This document shows positions 39,367 to 51,477 of a stretch of DNA of 64,000 bases, in pieces; the first letter of the stretch is position 1; each line of letters opens with the position of its first letter. The notes under the pieces are model-generated. The model saw nothing but the letters and a program-made list of their open reading frames with translations. It did not search any database and was not told the DNA's origin. The translations under genes were made by a program, and so were the position numbers. The stretch lies in assembly GCF_037975245.1 (NCBI RefSeq), contig NC_092571.1, positions 543,501 to 607,500 of the forward strand, in the 5' to 3' direction. The DNA comes from Apostichopus japonicus (Eukaryota; Echinodermata; Holothuroidea; Aspidochirotida; Stichopodidae).

Positions 39367-39973
39367 GACAAACTAAAACGAATGACAGCGAATGACCGAA
39401 TGACAATTGACTTTGTACAGGGTTAATTATCACTTGCGAATGACAGCGAATGACAGCGAATGACAACGAATGACAACGAAGGACAGTGTTGAGTGGAGAT
39501 AGAATGATTCAATGTGGAGTTATTGGTTTTCTGCGCAAAAATGATTTGCGGAAAATCGCATGTTGCGTGGTTGTAGGGTTTTGGTGTAATTTACGGATAG
39601 AAACCACAGGGAGTGTTTTTGTGTGAGAATGCGCTTGAGTGCTGTGCTTTTTACCTCTGTAGATTTATATAGAAAGATAACTGAAGCCGTTTAAAGATTA
39701 CAGTATTGTCAATTTCTAACAATTAATATCGAAAAAATGATGTTAAATTTACTTTTTAAAATCAGACTTATAATTTCGCTTGCTATAAGGTGCGTTTTTA
39801 TCTTGTCCGTACTATACTAGATCTAGATACCCACGAAGTCTGAACTGTGATATCCAGTTGAAGCAAATGTCTGTGCTGTCATTACTGTCATTCGTTTTAG
39901 TTAACGCAATTTTTTAGTGTGTACAACATATTGTCATTCGTTACGTGTAACGCAATTGTCATTCGTTTTAGTA
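39367..39973. mobile_element. 607-bp insertion with ACTAAAACGAATGAC inverted ends
   Basis: The left end AACTAAAACGAATGACA and right end GTCATTCGTTTTAGT are inverted copies. Internal GCGAATGACA words are tandemly repeated at 39380-39485. The host LINE sequence AA.AC.CTACCACAGG is present on both sides (14/16 identical). That may be a long, diverged target duplication, or a junction of two LINE copies. Family unknown. Confidence 0.6.
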
Positions 39974-40079
39974 ACACCCTACCACAGGAAGCAGTGACAG
40001 CCCAGACACTCAATAAATTCAAGAACAGTATAGCAGATTGTGGGATCTTTAAGGGTCGTGGAGACCTATCCCGATGAGC

Positions 40080-40675
40080 CATTCCTTCAAACAGACTTGA
40101 CTGAAGTTGAGGGGATGGCTGTCCAGGTAAATCCAGGTAATCCATTTTAGGGCAGCTAAGACTGGTAAGACTAAGAGATTGACGTATACACGACAACACA
40201 ATAACAAATCACCGAAACGATGCGGTAATGTAGTAAAAAGTCAGTCAGTTCTTTTTAGCCTAAAATTCCCAATATTCCGTGCAATATACGACGAAAACAA
40301 TGCAGATTAATTTGGCATAACTTACCGGGAAAAAATCCGCCGAATTTCGGGTATTAACGATACAATACTTTGATTCTTCTTCAACTGCACACAAGTTTCG
40401 GCCATGACACTACAAAGAATAACTACTGCGCATGCGGTAAGTATCAGGGAAAGCCCTATGAAGTAATCGGCTAGATACGGTCAAACGATAGAGGGCGTTG
40501 GGAACAAGTCGCCTGAGTCGGAAACTTCCTATGGTTCTGAGGAAATCTGTTCGCTCTCTGGGGAGGCCTGACCTTCGTGTTTAGTCATAGGGTTTACATA
40601 GACTGCATGGTATATCCTGAGGTGTTTTTAATGACATGGTGATAAAATCACTGAAGACAGAACTGCATTCCATAA
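40080..40675. other. Intergenic, nothing recognised
   Basis: No coding signal or repeat identified. Confidence 0.35.
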
Positions 40676-41242
40676 CAACCATAGGCGTACGGGACCATTT
40701 CAGTTTGGGGGGCAGAACTTTTTGTGCCCGAAAGTTCCCGTGACACTATCTAAGCGGAGCGCCACCATCGGTTGGCGCGTAGCGTGCAATAAAATTTTTG
40801 GCAAACAATGCCTCTCAGATTGCCGGAAACGGCACTTCTGATGCCTTGCAAGTTGCATCTAAACATTCTTTATTTTATAATCTCACGTTTTAGAAATTTA
40901 CACTTCCCCAAAAATTTGGTAAATTAGAAGAAGAAAAACAGGTAACATCACTTTGAAGGGGAAAAATGGGACAGTATATTTTTTAAGCTCATATTTAGTT
41001 ACCTTATTTATTATTTTAACACAGTACTCAGCTACCTCCAGGAAAACATACATTGTTCAACGACACGTAGGCGGGATAATGTCGCTGTGTCGGGTGAGAC
41101 TGCAATTTGTCTCACAAAAAAGTATAAAATATAACAAAGAATATGATAAACCTGCACTCCCCCCCCCCCACCATCCATGAAAAAGAAAATGTTTCTTATA
41201 AACACTCATGTTTATAAACACTCATGTTGGGGATGTCCAGGT

Positions 41243-41896
41243 CAAGGGCGGCGGAAGCACGTTTAATCTGGGGGGGGGGGCACCGACATCAAAGGGCACT
41301 TTGCAGAAATTCGATTGGACTGATGCAGCCTTATATTTAGTACCCTTATAACTCTCATTGCATTATCATATTTGTGTATACACATCGCTCCATCAACGCC
41401 CCCCCCCCCCAAAGGAAAATATGCATACTAGCACCGCAATATCCAATGCGCAAATTGGGAAACCAAGAACAAGTTTTCTTTTGAGACAAAATGAGGTGAA
41501 ATCATGCTAGTTGCTAATGTAGGAATCTTCCGAATTAGAGGGGTTTTTTCTTGTTAATATCTTAACAAATTTTTTCCATTCGAAATAGCTTTTCGTTTGC
41601 CCCACAAAGAAATTCATTAAAAGTCACGGGCTTAGCCAGGATTTGCAAAGTTATATGCACGACTATCTGAGCGGAGCATCACCATCGGTTGGCGCGGAGC
41701 GTACTAGAAAATTTTTGGTTTTACAAACCCCTCAGATGGCCGGAAACGGCCCTTCCCGAGTGTTCATTCTGGTTCCCTGGCCTCTTGCTAACTTGAGGCA
41801 CCTCAATTTTTATGTAGAAATAAGGCACATTTTTAACCTGAGGCAAAGTGGGGGGCACGTGCCCCCTGTGCCCCCCCCCCGGTTCCGCCACCCTTG
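41243..41896. mobile_element. hAT-type MITE (654 bp), nested, exact 8-bp TSD
   Basis: Termini CAAGGGCGGCGGAAGC and the inverted CAAGGGTGGCGGAACC. Flanked by GTCCAGGT at 41235-41242 and 41897-41904. Carries a hairpin-module copy at 41665-41760 and G/C homopolymers just inside each end. Confidence 0.85.
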
Positions 41897-42090
41897 GTCC
41901 AGGTAAACAATTGACTAGTTAGAAAAAATTTGATCGTGCAAAAAGCGTGGTAGCCTGGATGAACTGCGCTTACGGTGGTGTTACACGGAATTATTCGGGC
42001 ATCATGATGCTAAATAAAGAAAATCATAGAATTGTCAGGCAAAAATTTTGAAAAAGATTCGGGCAAGCTACTGCATAATATAGTATATAT

Positions 42091-42253
42091 ATTTCCAGAG
42101 GACAAGAAATTCGGGCAAAAGTCCTGAAAAATTCGGGCAGCTGAAGAGCTGGAAAAAAAATATATATATATATATATATATTTGTTTTTTTTCGCCTCTT
42201 AGACTGCCCGAATTTTTCAGGACTTTTGCCCGAATTTCTTGTCCTCTGGAAAT
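42091..42253. repeat. Foldback with 50-bp arms around a (TA)n centre
   Basis: ATTTCCAGAGGACAAGAAAT...ATTCGGGCAG (42091-42140) is perfectly inverted at 42204-42253. About 26 bp of TA repeats lie between. Confidence 0.95.
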
Positions 42254-42968
42254 TTGGGGGGGCAGTCTGCCCCCCCTGCCTCGTACGCCTATGCTATATC
42301 CATAGTGTCCATATACTTTTCGAAGTTTGTTCCGGTATGCGCACTCTGTGTTATTATTTAAATTGCAATTATTACAGTACAGTACAGTCAATTAAAACTA
42401 CCGAAGCGCCTTTGGGCGGAAACAGCGCATTCATGCATACAGTTAATGGCAGTGCGGTACTTTCCCCACCTACTTGCAGGGCGGTGGTGGTAAACAAATC
42501 TGGATGGGATGACATGCACGCGCCTACTGCATTGTCACGAGATTGCGTCGACTAATAGGGTAATCGGGTTAGACTCCCAGTTCTTATTGTAACCAGTGAC
42601 GTCTAAGATAAATTTGTAGCGTTTACACAAAACCGTATGCTTATCGATTTAAGTACTGGATATACCTTTCAAGTTCATACTTCTGACAGGTTTCAAGTTC
42701 ATGGCAGCCAGATGGAGTCAGGGAAAGCCCTCCCTCCCTCCCCTCCCCTCCCCATTATACAGTGCATGGGGAGTCCTGGAGAAGATTTTCAACTGGCAAT
42801 CATTAACCTACCTAACCCTAAAAGTTTACGAACAAAATACGCTGTGTTTGTTGTATTTCTGTGAATTCTGTCGAAGTCATAATAGTTGTTTCTATAACAG
42901 TGTATGTTTTTTTTCTGTTTGTCAAGCCAGTAGAAGGGAAGAACCGAGCTGGCCGTTATCATACAAGT

Positions 42969-43339
42969 CAGTGGCGTAGGAAGGTACTTTTGAGTGGGGG
43001 GGGGGGCTGAAGACTGATGGCCGGCCTGGGGGAGGGGTCTAAGGTGTCCCCCTCCCCTTTGGAATTTTTTGCATTTACAGGTGGCCTCAGATGCAATTTG
43101 GTGCAATATAGCACACTTCAACACCCACTCCATTTTGTAAACTTAATTTTGTATTTTCATCTGGCCTTAGATGCAATTTGGTGCTCCAAATGAGATTTTT
43201 TTTCTCATTTGGAAATGAAAAAGGGGTTTTCTGACTTGCGAACCGGGGGGGGGGGGGGCGGAATGATACTTCCGCCCCTCCACATTTTTCACTGGGGGGG
43301 GGGCTGGCGCCCCCCAGCCCCCCGGTTCCTACGCCCTTG
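42969..43339. mobile_element. hAT-type MITE (371 bp) with exact 8-bp TSD
   Basis: Termini CAGTGGCGTAGGAA and inverted CAAGGGCGTAGGAA. Flanked by ATACAAGT at 42961-42968 and 43340-43347. G runs occur near both ends. It lacks the hairpin module. It abuts the 90-bp satellite. Confidence 0.85.
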
Positions 43340-43345
43340 ATACAA

Positions 43346-44260
43346 GTCACTGAATAAAATGTCGATCCGTGTACATGCTACCTCTAACATAATATTAACC
43401 CCTCATTACGCACTCTAATACTTGCTAGAAGATTTGTCACTGAATAACATGTCGATCCGTGTAGATGCTACCTCTAACATAGTATTGACCCCTCATTACG
43501 CACTCTAAAACTTGCTAGAAGATTTGTCACTGAATAACATGTCGATCCGTGACATGCTACCTCTAACATAGTATTGACTCCTCATTACGCACTCTAAAAC
43601 TTACTAGAAGATTTGTCACTGAATAACATGTCGATCCGTGTAGCCTACATGTTATACCTCTAACATAATATTAACCCCTCATTACGCACTCTAATACTTG
43701 CTAGAAGATTTGTCACTGAATAACATGTCGATCCGTGTAGATGCTACCTCTAACATAGTATTGACCCCTCATTACGCACTCTAAAACTTGCTAGAAGATT
43801 TGTCACTGAATAACATGTCGATCCGTGACATGCTACCTCTAACATAGTATTGACTCCTCATTACGCACTCTAAAACTTACTAGAAGATTTGTCACTGAAT
43901 AACATGTCGATCCGTGTAGCCTACATGTTATACCTCTAACATAATATTAACCCCTCATTACGCACTCTAATACTTGCTAGAAGATTTGTCACTGAATAAC
44001 ATGTCGATCCGTGTAGATGCTACCTCTAACATAGTATTGACCCCTCATTACGCACTCTAGTACTTGCTAGAAGATTTGTCACTGAATAACATGTCGATCC
44101 GTGTACATGGTATACCTCTAACATAGTATTGACCCCTCATTACGCACTCTAAAACTTACTAGAAGATTTGTCACTGAATAACATGTCGATCCGTGTAGCC
44201 TACATGTTATACCTCTAACATAGTATTGACCCCTCATCACACGCTGTAATACTTAGAAGA
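43346..44260. repeat. ~90-bp satellite, 10 units, 276-bp higher-order period
   Basis: Units start at GTCACTGAATAACATG: 43346, 43436, 43526, 43615, 43712, 43802, 43891, 43988, 44078 and 44170. Spacings are 90, 90, 89, 97, 90, 89, 97, 90, 92. The 90-89-97 triplet repeats with the same variants, including the longer GTAGCCTACATG form. Confidence 0.95.
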
Positions 44261-44671
44261 TTTTAAAAATATTTGAGTGACCATTTTTGGTTTTCTAGCA
44301 TCTTTGGAAATCAATACTGGTGACCTTTGACCTACACAGTGCACTTTCAACATATGGATCGATATCGATGAATGCTGAAAGCCGACTTCAGTTTCGGTCG
44401 ATAGTCCGTTGTTATCACAAAAAACAAACTCACTTGCAACTTTCCTTCAAGAAACCAAAAATCCTTTGAAACTTATAGGAGTCTTTAAGCTTAAATCGAG
44501 ACGATACTCCAAGTTTAGACGTTCCAATTATTGCAGAGACAGACTAACCGTTGTGAATTCAACTCAATCCAATAATTTGCAGCAATATAGAGCAACACCC
44601 TCTATGGTCAAGCGGAATTGACCAGAAGGGTACTAAGGTACTGTATACACTATATTTACTTTCCACACTAT

Positions 44672-44762
44672 AAGTATACATGAAGTGGTCCACACTAAGC
44701 AAGTATGAAGTGGTCCACACTAAGCAAGCATGAAGTGGTCCACGCTAAACGTGTATGAAGTG
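44672..44762. repeat. 25-bp tandem repeat, ~3.4 units
   Basis: ATGAAGTGGTCCACACTAAG recurs at 44680, 44705, 44730 and 44755 (partial). Confidence 0.9.
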
Positions 44763-45240
44763 ATTATATACTCGATATTTAATCGACTGCATTAGTCAAA
44801 AAATAACGAGTCTATCAAGGCGCGTTATACCCCTTGCCTTACTTTTGCTGTTTGCATGATAACCTGTACCAAAAATAGCTCGCCACTACAATTACCAAAC
44901 TTCCAACATAATGAAGACAAGGATATGCATTTCTGAAGGTTTCAAGTACTTCTTTACGCATGTATGACCATTGTCTATAGTATGTAGTCGCATGTACGTA
45001 AATTACAGTTTCTTGGAGGCATAGTTAATTTTTACTATCGTTAAAGCAACTATTTTATTATTTCCGAAGAGGGTAGTACTTATCAATCTACTATATATTT
45101 GTGTGTATGTCTGTGTACATTGATGAGAGGTACCGTGCAGTCCATTGCTGGTAACCAGGCTTGCCGCAGATAACAAGGTGAATCAATCAATTTCTTTTCT
45201 AGATTCAGTGAGTGCAATTACCAGGATCGGACACGACATC
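44763..45240. promoter_or_regulatory. Upstream region of the Ly6-like gene
   Basis: No promoter element can be named with confidence. The region is AT-rich, with short TA-rich stretches. Confidence 0.2.
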
Positions 45241-45449
45241 ATGCGTTTCTTTGCTACTCACTGCTTCATTTTAATCTGGGTTACCATTAATATGGTCGGT
45301 AAGTATCGCTCGCCAATAACTACTTAGTTAAAGTGTTGTCTACCTGCTTAGCCTTAATGTTACGATCGTTGTTTCATTGTAACTTACTGCCAATGATTGC
45401 TGCAATCCAACTTTATGGGTTAATCTCAAATTTACGATTGTGGTTGTCG

Positions 45450-45513
<64 letters not shown>

Positions 45514-47211
45514 GATCCGTTACGACAATGCTACGACAATGGCAATGTTACGTGTATGAGCCATAGTAGAGTAACTTCAGCTTTACAGCATCAAACATAG
45601 TGAACTCTCTAGGTTGTAACAACATTTATCTTGTTGGAATGGGATCGAATTGCTCTCCAATTTCTCTTATACGTCATCAGTGGGTAGGCCTATATGAATG
45701 GACCAATAACGGGATATAAATAAATAAAATAATTGGATGCATATAATGTCTGAACAGAATGTCAGCGTAAGACACGGGATTCAATGTACTATATCTCCTA
45801 TGACGACTTTGTTACCATTAGACTCAAAACATATCCCGTTTGTGTGTATGAGCAGGGCAAAAGTCAATAGCAAAGTGTATACGCATGCGCGCACCGGCAA
45901 AGCCAGTGTGATCAAAGCTGTAACTGATTTGTTTGTTTTTCTCTTCAGGGGCTGCAAGACACTGTTACACCTGTTCGACAGTGGATGGTTCTGATGAAAA
46001 TTGTGAAGACCACTTCACCTACCGCGAGAATTCAACTGTGAAGATAGACCAAGCTTGTGATACCTACTGCATAGTAAGTTACATACTAACGTTAATTTTT
46101 GATGTTAGTAAATAATGAGGCATAAAATGCTATTGCTCTCAGCAGTGGTCGCAGTCCATTATGATTTACATAACACTGGTCAACTGTTCGTATTGTGGTC
46201 GATAATGATAACAAGGCTGAATTAGCAATGCAGCCTATCCCGTATAGGTAGACATATCTCCCCGACAATCTCTCGCTGTATCATTAGGTCTATAGTGTAA
46301 TTAACAATCCAATGATCACTACCAAAATATTTGTTCTTACAACCTGCCATGAACTCCATGTTGAATTGACTGTCCTCCTGTAAAGCCCTTTTCAAACCCT
46401 TCAAAATGGCGTTAGCAAAGTGACGGAGATGCCTGCCCGAGTTTAAGTCCATTTGAGACATGTGGACACATGACACATTTGACATGATCAAAGTGACACA
46501 ATAATAACACTTTTTAACCTGTGCATTAGTTCCTTTCCCTAAGAATTAAAACATCATTTTAAATCACAGATAAATGTCTTATCATTAACTGCCAAAGCCT
46601 ATCACCCGCTTATTATATCTTTATTTTCTCGAGAATATTAACTTGGAAAAGAGCTAATAATTGCCGTTCTAGTCACACATATCTCTATTCTTTTCCATTG
46701 GTTATAATTGAACAGTCAGTTGTCCTTTGTTCATTCTTATATAGTTATACATAAAAAAAAAACGAATTTATCTGAGTCCCCTCGCGTTCTTGCTTGAATC
46801 GAATAAAGTGGTTGTTGTCCATCGCTACAAGGTATACAAGGTACTGTGATGCCCCCGACATAGAAATGGTTATGAAGGGATCGCATACATACAGAAATAT
46901 GTACAGACATATATGCCTACATAATTGAATTACGGAAGCAACCTGTAAAGTACAATGCCCCTATAATTTCTTTACAGAAGCACGAGGTTCGTGTGTCCAC
47001 AGTACTTCGAAGCATCTATCGCCCACACGCCATCACTCGGACCTGCGGACCAACGTGCCTTGACCTTTGCACGGATGTCGATGGCATGGAAACATGTTTT
47101 TACTGCTGCCTAGAAAACCTTTGCAATGTAGGCTCTTACAGGCTACCGTACAAAACACCGCACCTTATCGGGATCTCTCTGTGCGTTCCTGTACTAGGAA
47201 TGTTATGGTGA
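45241..47211 (+). CDS. Ly6/uPAR-type three-finger protein, likely GPI-anchored
   Basis: Three exons (45241-45298, 45949-46073, 46978-47211) with clean GT/AG borders and matching phases give an intact 138-aa protein. The first ~20 residues (MRFFATHCFILIWVTINMVG) form a signal peptide. The mature part begins AARHCYTCSTVDG, has 12 cysteines, and ends its fold with FYCCLENLCN, the CC....CN signature of Ly6/uPAR domains. A hydrophobic C-terminal tail (LIGISLCVPVLGMLW) fits a GPI-attachment signal. Such proteins sit on the outer cell surface and modulate receptors, channels or adhesion. The ligand is unknown, and families diverge too fast to name an orthologue. The start was chosen because its signal peptide leads directly into the splice donor GTAAGT. 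Confidence 0.8.
45452..45510. repeat. (TA)n microsatellite in Ly6-like intron 1
   Basis: An uninterrupted ~59-bp TA run. Confidence 0.98.
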
Positions 47212-47217
47212 CCTTGT

Positions 47218-47223
47218 AATAAA
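47218..47223 (+). terminator. Polyadenylation signal AATAAA, Ly6-like gene
   Basis: AATAAA lies 7 bp after the stop codon, implying a very short 3' UTR. Another signal further on could also be used. Confidence 0.5.
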
Positions 47224-48870
47224 GATGGCGATTTACTTAAACATTCGAAAAGCCTTAGTAGTCTAACTAAGCTGAACAAGTTTGGTTTCTTATCAGCGAA
47301 CATTCACAAGCAAATTATTTCCAAAATATGTAATGTTAACATTCATGAAAGAAATCTGCTTCTACGGACATCTATGAACAAAATTGTCCTAGCCACTCTG
47401 AAAACAGCTGCAACTCCCATTAAAATCCATCAAAGATTGACCATTTACTAGTCTTTTCTTAAATCTAGTTTTATTTATGAATAAACATTAGCTAATAATA
47501 CATGCTGTAATACAACATAACTTGACAACCTAGTGACACTACGTAAAGTGGAGTTGACTTAGTGGGCTGGTCACGGAGGTCTTACACAGGAAAAACATTT
47601 CCGAGGGCGCAGAGAACAAATAAATTGGCATAAACTCATTAACAAATGGTATTCATTATTCGCGTCTCTGTTAAACTAAAATTTGGAATGCTGTTATGGT
47701 AATATTTGCATGAACGTAGGATCTTTTACCTGGTAGAGTGACATTACCGTACAAATTAACCAGCATTGAACTGGCCAATCTTTTCCTTCTCAAATATGAG
47801 AGTTAGTAACAGGGATTATCTCAACATTTTAAACCTCATTGCCTTGCATAGCTCTGAGCAAACAGTTCTGGTTGTCACTGCTACAAAACATCAGCTTCGT
47901 CTTACTGATAATAAAGTTCTCTTCGTAGGTTAGATCCCCAGTTTGCATTCCAATAACTGTACATCAAATAGAACATAACTGAACACTTAATCATTCGTTT
48001 GTGAATGTCTATGAAAAAATAAATATTAACATATCCCCGAAGAATAGGCTGGACCTATAGAAACACGCAGTAGACACATAACAAACATGAGTCACATTGT
48101 TTACATCTAGAGGACATGTTGCCATAGATCATAGTACAAACAGTTTTATCCTCTAAACTGGTTGCCAATTATTGGTATTATTGGAATGTTTCAAAACGCG
48201 CATTACAATTGATGTAACCTTTTGTAGATTGTGTTCACCATAGAGACGTTGACTACACCTAGTATCTATATTTCTTTTCTAACAATGTTGTCTTATAGAC
48301 ACGGTTTCATATATTCATCATATAAATAAAGGATTAATTGACATTTTAAAATTATGGTCTTTTGTCATTGTTACGTGAAGCGGAACTTGACTATTAAAAC
48401 CAAAAATCTGGATTATTCAGTTCAATTATACAATCTAGCGAGCTTTGGAAGCTGTAGCAGTTTGTTAGCTTAATGTCATCCAAGTCTGGTAAAATTTGAC
48501 GTAAGGGATAGTGTTTCACTTTTTAGAACAGCCTACTGTAGGGTGGGGGGGGGGGACTGAGGCAGCATCATGATTAGGGGGAAAATAGCCCAATCCCTTT
48601 CCCCTCGACGCCGCCACTGGTACTGGAATCAATGTGTGTGTTGCCTATATAGAGGTATAAGCGACATATTGCAATTCCTCATTAACTTGTACCAGCAATT
48701 TGTGTAAACTAAGTTAATTCTAGTGGGGATCTTGGTGTTATATTGGCGATCTGGATTTCCTGTTATCACAAATATAAGTTTATGTAGGCTCAGTTACTAA
48801 AGCTGGAGGACATAGCCATTTAACGAATATTGAACCTAACCTTGACATAAACTCTGTACCGACCCCTATA
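47224..48870. other. Intergenic, mostly unassigned
   Basis: No coding signal. Near 48545-48620 a G run followed by CGACGCCGCCACTGG resembles a solitary hAT-type terminus. No partner end was found. Confidence 0.35.
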
Positions 48871-48879
48871 TAACCTTTA

Positions 48880-50130
48880 TCCCTATAACCTTAAAGGAGG
48901 CTTAGTCTGTCTAAAGTGAAAGATAAATCTTTCCACCCCAATAAACTATATCCCTATGAACTCTTCCCCTATAACCTTTATCCCTCCAACCTCTGTCCCT
49001 ATTATCTCCTCCCTAACACACCAATTTTCTCTACCCCAGTAACCTCTAACCCTATATCCTCTATCGCTACAACCTCTGTCCCTATAACATTTTCCCTCAT
49101 AAATCTCTTCTCAATAACATGTATCCCTCTAACATCTACCCTTACAACCTCTATCAACAGAGATCCCAATAACCTTCACCCCAATAGCATCTTCCCCCAA
49201 TAACCTCTTAACCCTATCACCTCCACCCCAATAACCTATAATCCTCTAACTTCTACCCCCACAACATCTATCCCTAGAACCTCTTCCCTAATAGCCTCTA
49301 CCCCTACAACTTCTTCCCTAATAACCTGAACCCCAATATACCCTGTAACCTCTACCCCTACAACCTCTATCCAACAACCTCTTCCCCGATATCCTTTATC
49401 CCTCCACCCCAATAGGCTCTATCCAATAACCTCTACCCCAATAACCTACACCCCAACAACCTATAATCCTCCAACTTCTACCCCTACAACATCTATCCCT
49501 AGAACCTCTTCCCCAATAACCTTTAGCCATGCATGTAACCTCTATCCATACATCCTATATTCCTATACCCTCTTCGCCAACCTCTTTCCCGATCACCATT
49601 ATCCCTCTAACCTATACCCCTACAACATGTACCCCTACAACATCTACCCCTACAACAGCTACCCCTATAACCTCTACCGTATAAACTCTTCCTGATAACC
49701 TCTACCCCAATAACCGCTAACCCTATAACCTCTACCCCCAAAACGTCTACCCCTTTAACATCTACCCGATAAACTCTTCCTGATAACCTCTACCCCAATA
49801 ACCGCTAACCCTATAACCTCTACCCCCAAAACGTCTACCCCTTTAACATCTACCCGATAAACTCTTCCTGATAACCTCTACCCCAATAACCGCTAACCAT
49901 ATAACCTCTACCCCCAAAACGTCTACCCCTTTAACATCTACCCTATATGAACTCTTCCTGATAACCTCTACCCCAATAACCGCTAACCATATAACCTCTA
50001 CCCCCAAAACGTCTACCCCTTTAACATCTACCCTATATGAACTCTTCCTGATAACCTCTACCCCAATGACCGCTAACCCTATAACCTCTACCCCCAAAAC
50101 GTCTACCCCTTTAACCTGTACCCCATTTAG
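48880..50130. repeat. CT-rich minisatellite (CCCTATAACCTCTA-like)
   Basis: About 1.25 kb is built from variants of CCTATAACCTCTACC, with almost no G on the plus strand. At 49683-50112 it organises into five 88-90-bp units starting ACTCTTCCTGATAACC. Open frames here are artefacts. Confidence 0.9.
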
Positions 50131-51330
50131 GTAGTTGTTCGTTCCTCTTCATTTAAATAACTTACACATTAACTTGACAGTCAACTAAAGGTTGTCTCAT
50201 TACACTCTTAATGTTCATGTAATTTAACATATAATTTAAATCAAAACAACAAAACTATTGAGCAATGAATTAAGTTAATGAATTAAGTAAGGATGGTTCT
50301 CGTCTCATATTTATTCCACAATCACTTTGTTATCAACGACGACCTACCCTTGTTATACTGTATAGGAGTCAGTGCTGATTATACATCTTGTCAGAACCCG
50401 TGTTGTACAACCGATTTCAAAGAGTTCATGTCCTGAATAAGATGCTGGAGCTACAATAGCCACTGGATGACTAAAATAAATTTAACGGGTATTGGACGCA
50501 TAACTCGAAAGTCTCTCTCATCCATTTGACTAATGAGTACAAAATTTAGCTCAGCAGTTTTCCTCACGACATACAAACCTCTTGTTGTGCTATATAGCAC
50601 AAGTATTTTTAAAGCCTGGTTAGCGGCTCCAAAATATTTCTTTGTTTGGAACTAAACCAATAAAATCTTAATTTTTACTGTCATATCGTATTTTAATACA
50701 ACCCAGGCATCATTTGCAGTACCTATTGTAAATTCATCGTAGACTGATAGTTTCTTTATAGCCGTTTCCCGAAAGGGTAAAAAATATATAATCTATCTTA
50801 ATGACATTGTAAAATTGTGAGGGGTACCGCGTATTGCCAAGTCGGCAATGACTATAACGCGTATTGCAAAGTCAGTAATTACTATATCGGTTAGATTCGT
50901 GCAACACGGCAACATACAGAAACAACGCTGTACTCAAAGCCGAAGAGTTTGGGTCTGCACTGTTTGTAAATGTTAGAAGAACTATTAAATTAGCAAATCT
51001 TGGTAATATAATGTAGTAAACTTGTCTTTAAATGTTAAAAATATGTTGTGTTCGATACAGAAAATAGAAACCCCCTATACAATAGTCCTATATGCCGAAG
51101 CTTTGGTTAATAGCTAATACCATAATGTTGATAGGGGTCACGTAAGTTGGCTTTAAATAATTAAAAAAATGGAAACATATCTATAGCGATATCTAGAACG
51201 ATACGACAGCAAATGTGTCAAGTGTCATTTTCATATCCATCAGTTCAGTACTGTTATCAGTTCAGTACTGTTATTAAGCAAGTCAGACTCGGATTAGGGA
51301 TAAAGTTAGGATAATCAATTTTCTTTAATT
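50131..51330. other. Intergenic, nothing recognised
   Basis: AT-rich, with no coding signal on either strand that I can support. Confidence 0.35.
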
Positions 51331-51333
51331 CTC

Positions 51334-51339
51334 TTTATT
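51334..51339 (-). terminator. Polyadenylation signal (minus-strand AATAAA) for the dehydrogenase
   Basis: The minus strand reads AATAAA about 140 bp after the stop codon at 51478. Confidence 0.5.
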
Positions 51340-51477
51340 GATAGTTGTTCATAAAATAAAACAATTTGTTTACATAAAAAATCATTTGTGACCTTCAACA
51401 AAATACCGTTTGATTACGTCCATATCGAAACAAATCATTTTACTAGCACGAATATTGAATGAAAAGGAAACTGTAAT

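Larger units (their letters stand above)
38185..40075 (+). mobile_element. CR1/L2-like LINE ORF2 fragment, broken
   Basis: It starts inside the RT domain (NYRPVNLTSVPAKIME, HGFRKGRSCLSNMLEYW, DVIYLDLQKAFDTVPHRRL, VQGSVLGPVCFTIYMNDL). After 38660 the catalytic ADD block is missing and the reading resumes at KKWQIKFNVDKCSVMHFGHA. It continues DLGVYVNSSMKFSRQC, LIRPHLDYCVPVWKPYL and WNTLPQ at ~39365. A 607-bp insertion follows, then NTLPQEAVTAQTLNKFKNS to ~40030. A 49-bp duplication (39022 and 39071) adds a frame break. Clearly non-functional. Confidence 0.85.
40680..42292. mobile_element. Composite MITE region with CATAGGCGTACG ends
   Basis: CATAGGCGTACGGG at ~40680 and its inverted partner CGTACGCCTATG at ~42292 look like terminal repeats. 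No matching target duplication was found, so these may be two half elements. The region holds a hairpin-module copy (40742-40840), a nested MITE and a foldback. Confidence 0.5.

Noticed and set aside
48916-49203. Proline/leucine-rich open frame
   Set aside because: It is a translation of the CT-rich repeat with no splice or motif support.
48880-50130. Interstitial telomere
   Set aside because: The unit (CCCTATAACCTCTA) does not match the TTAGGG type expected for deuterostomes.
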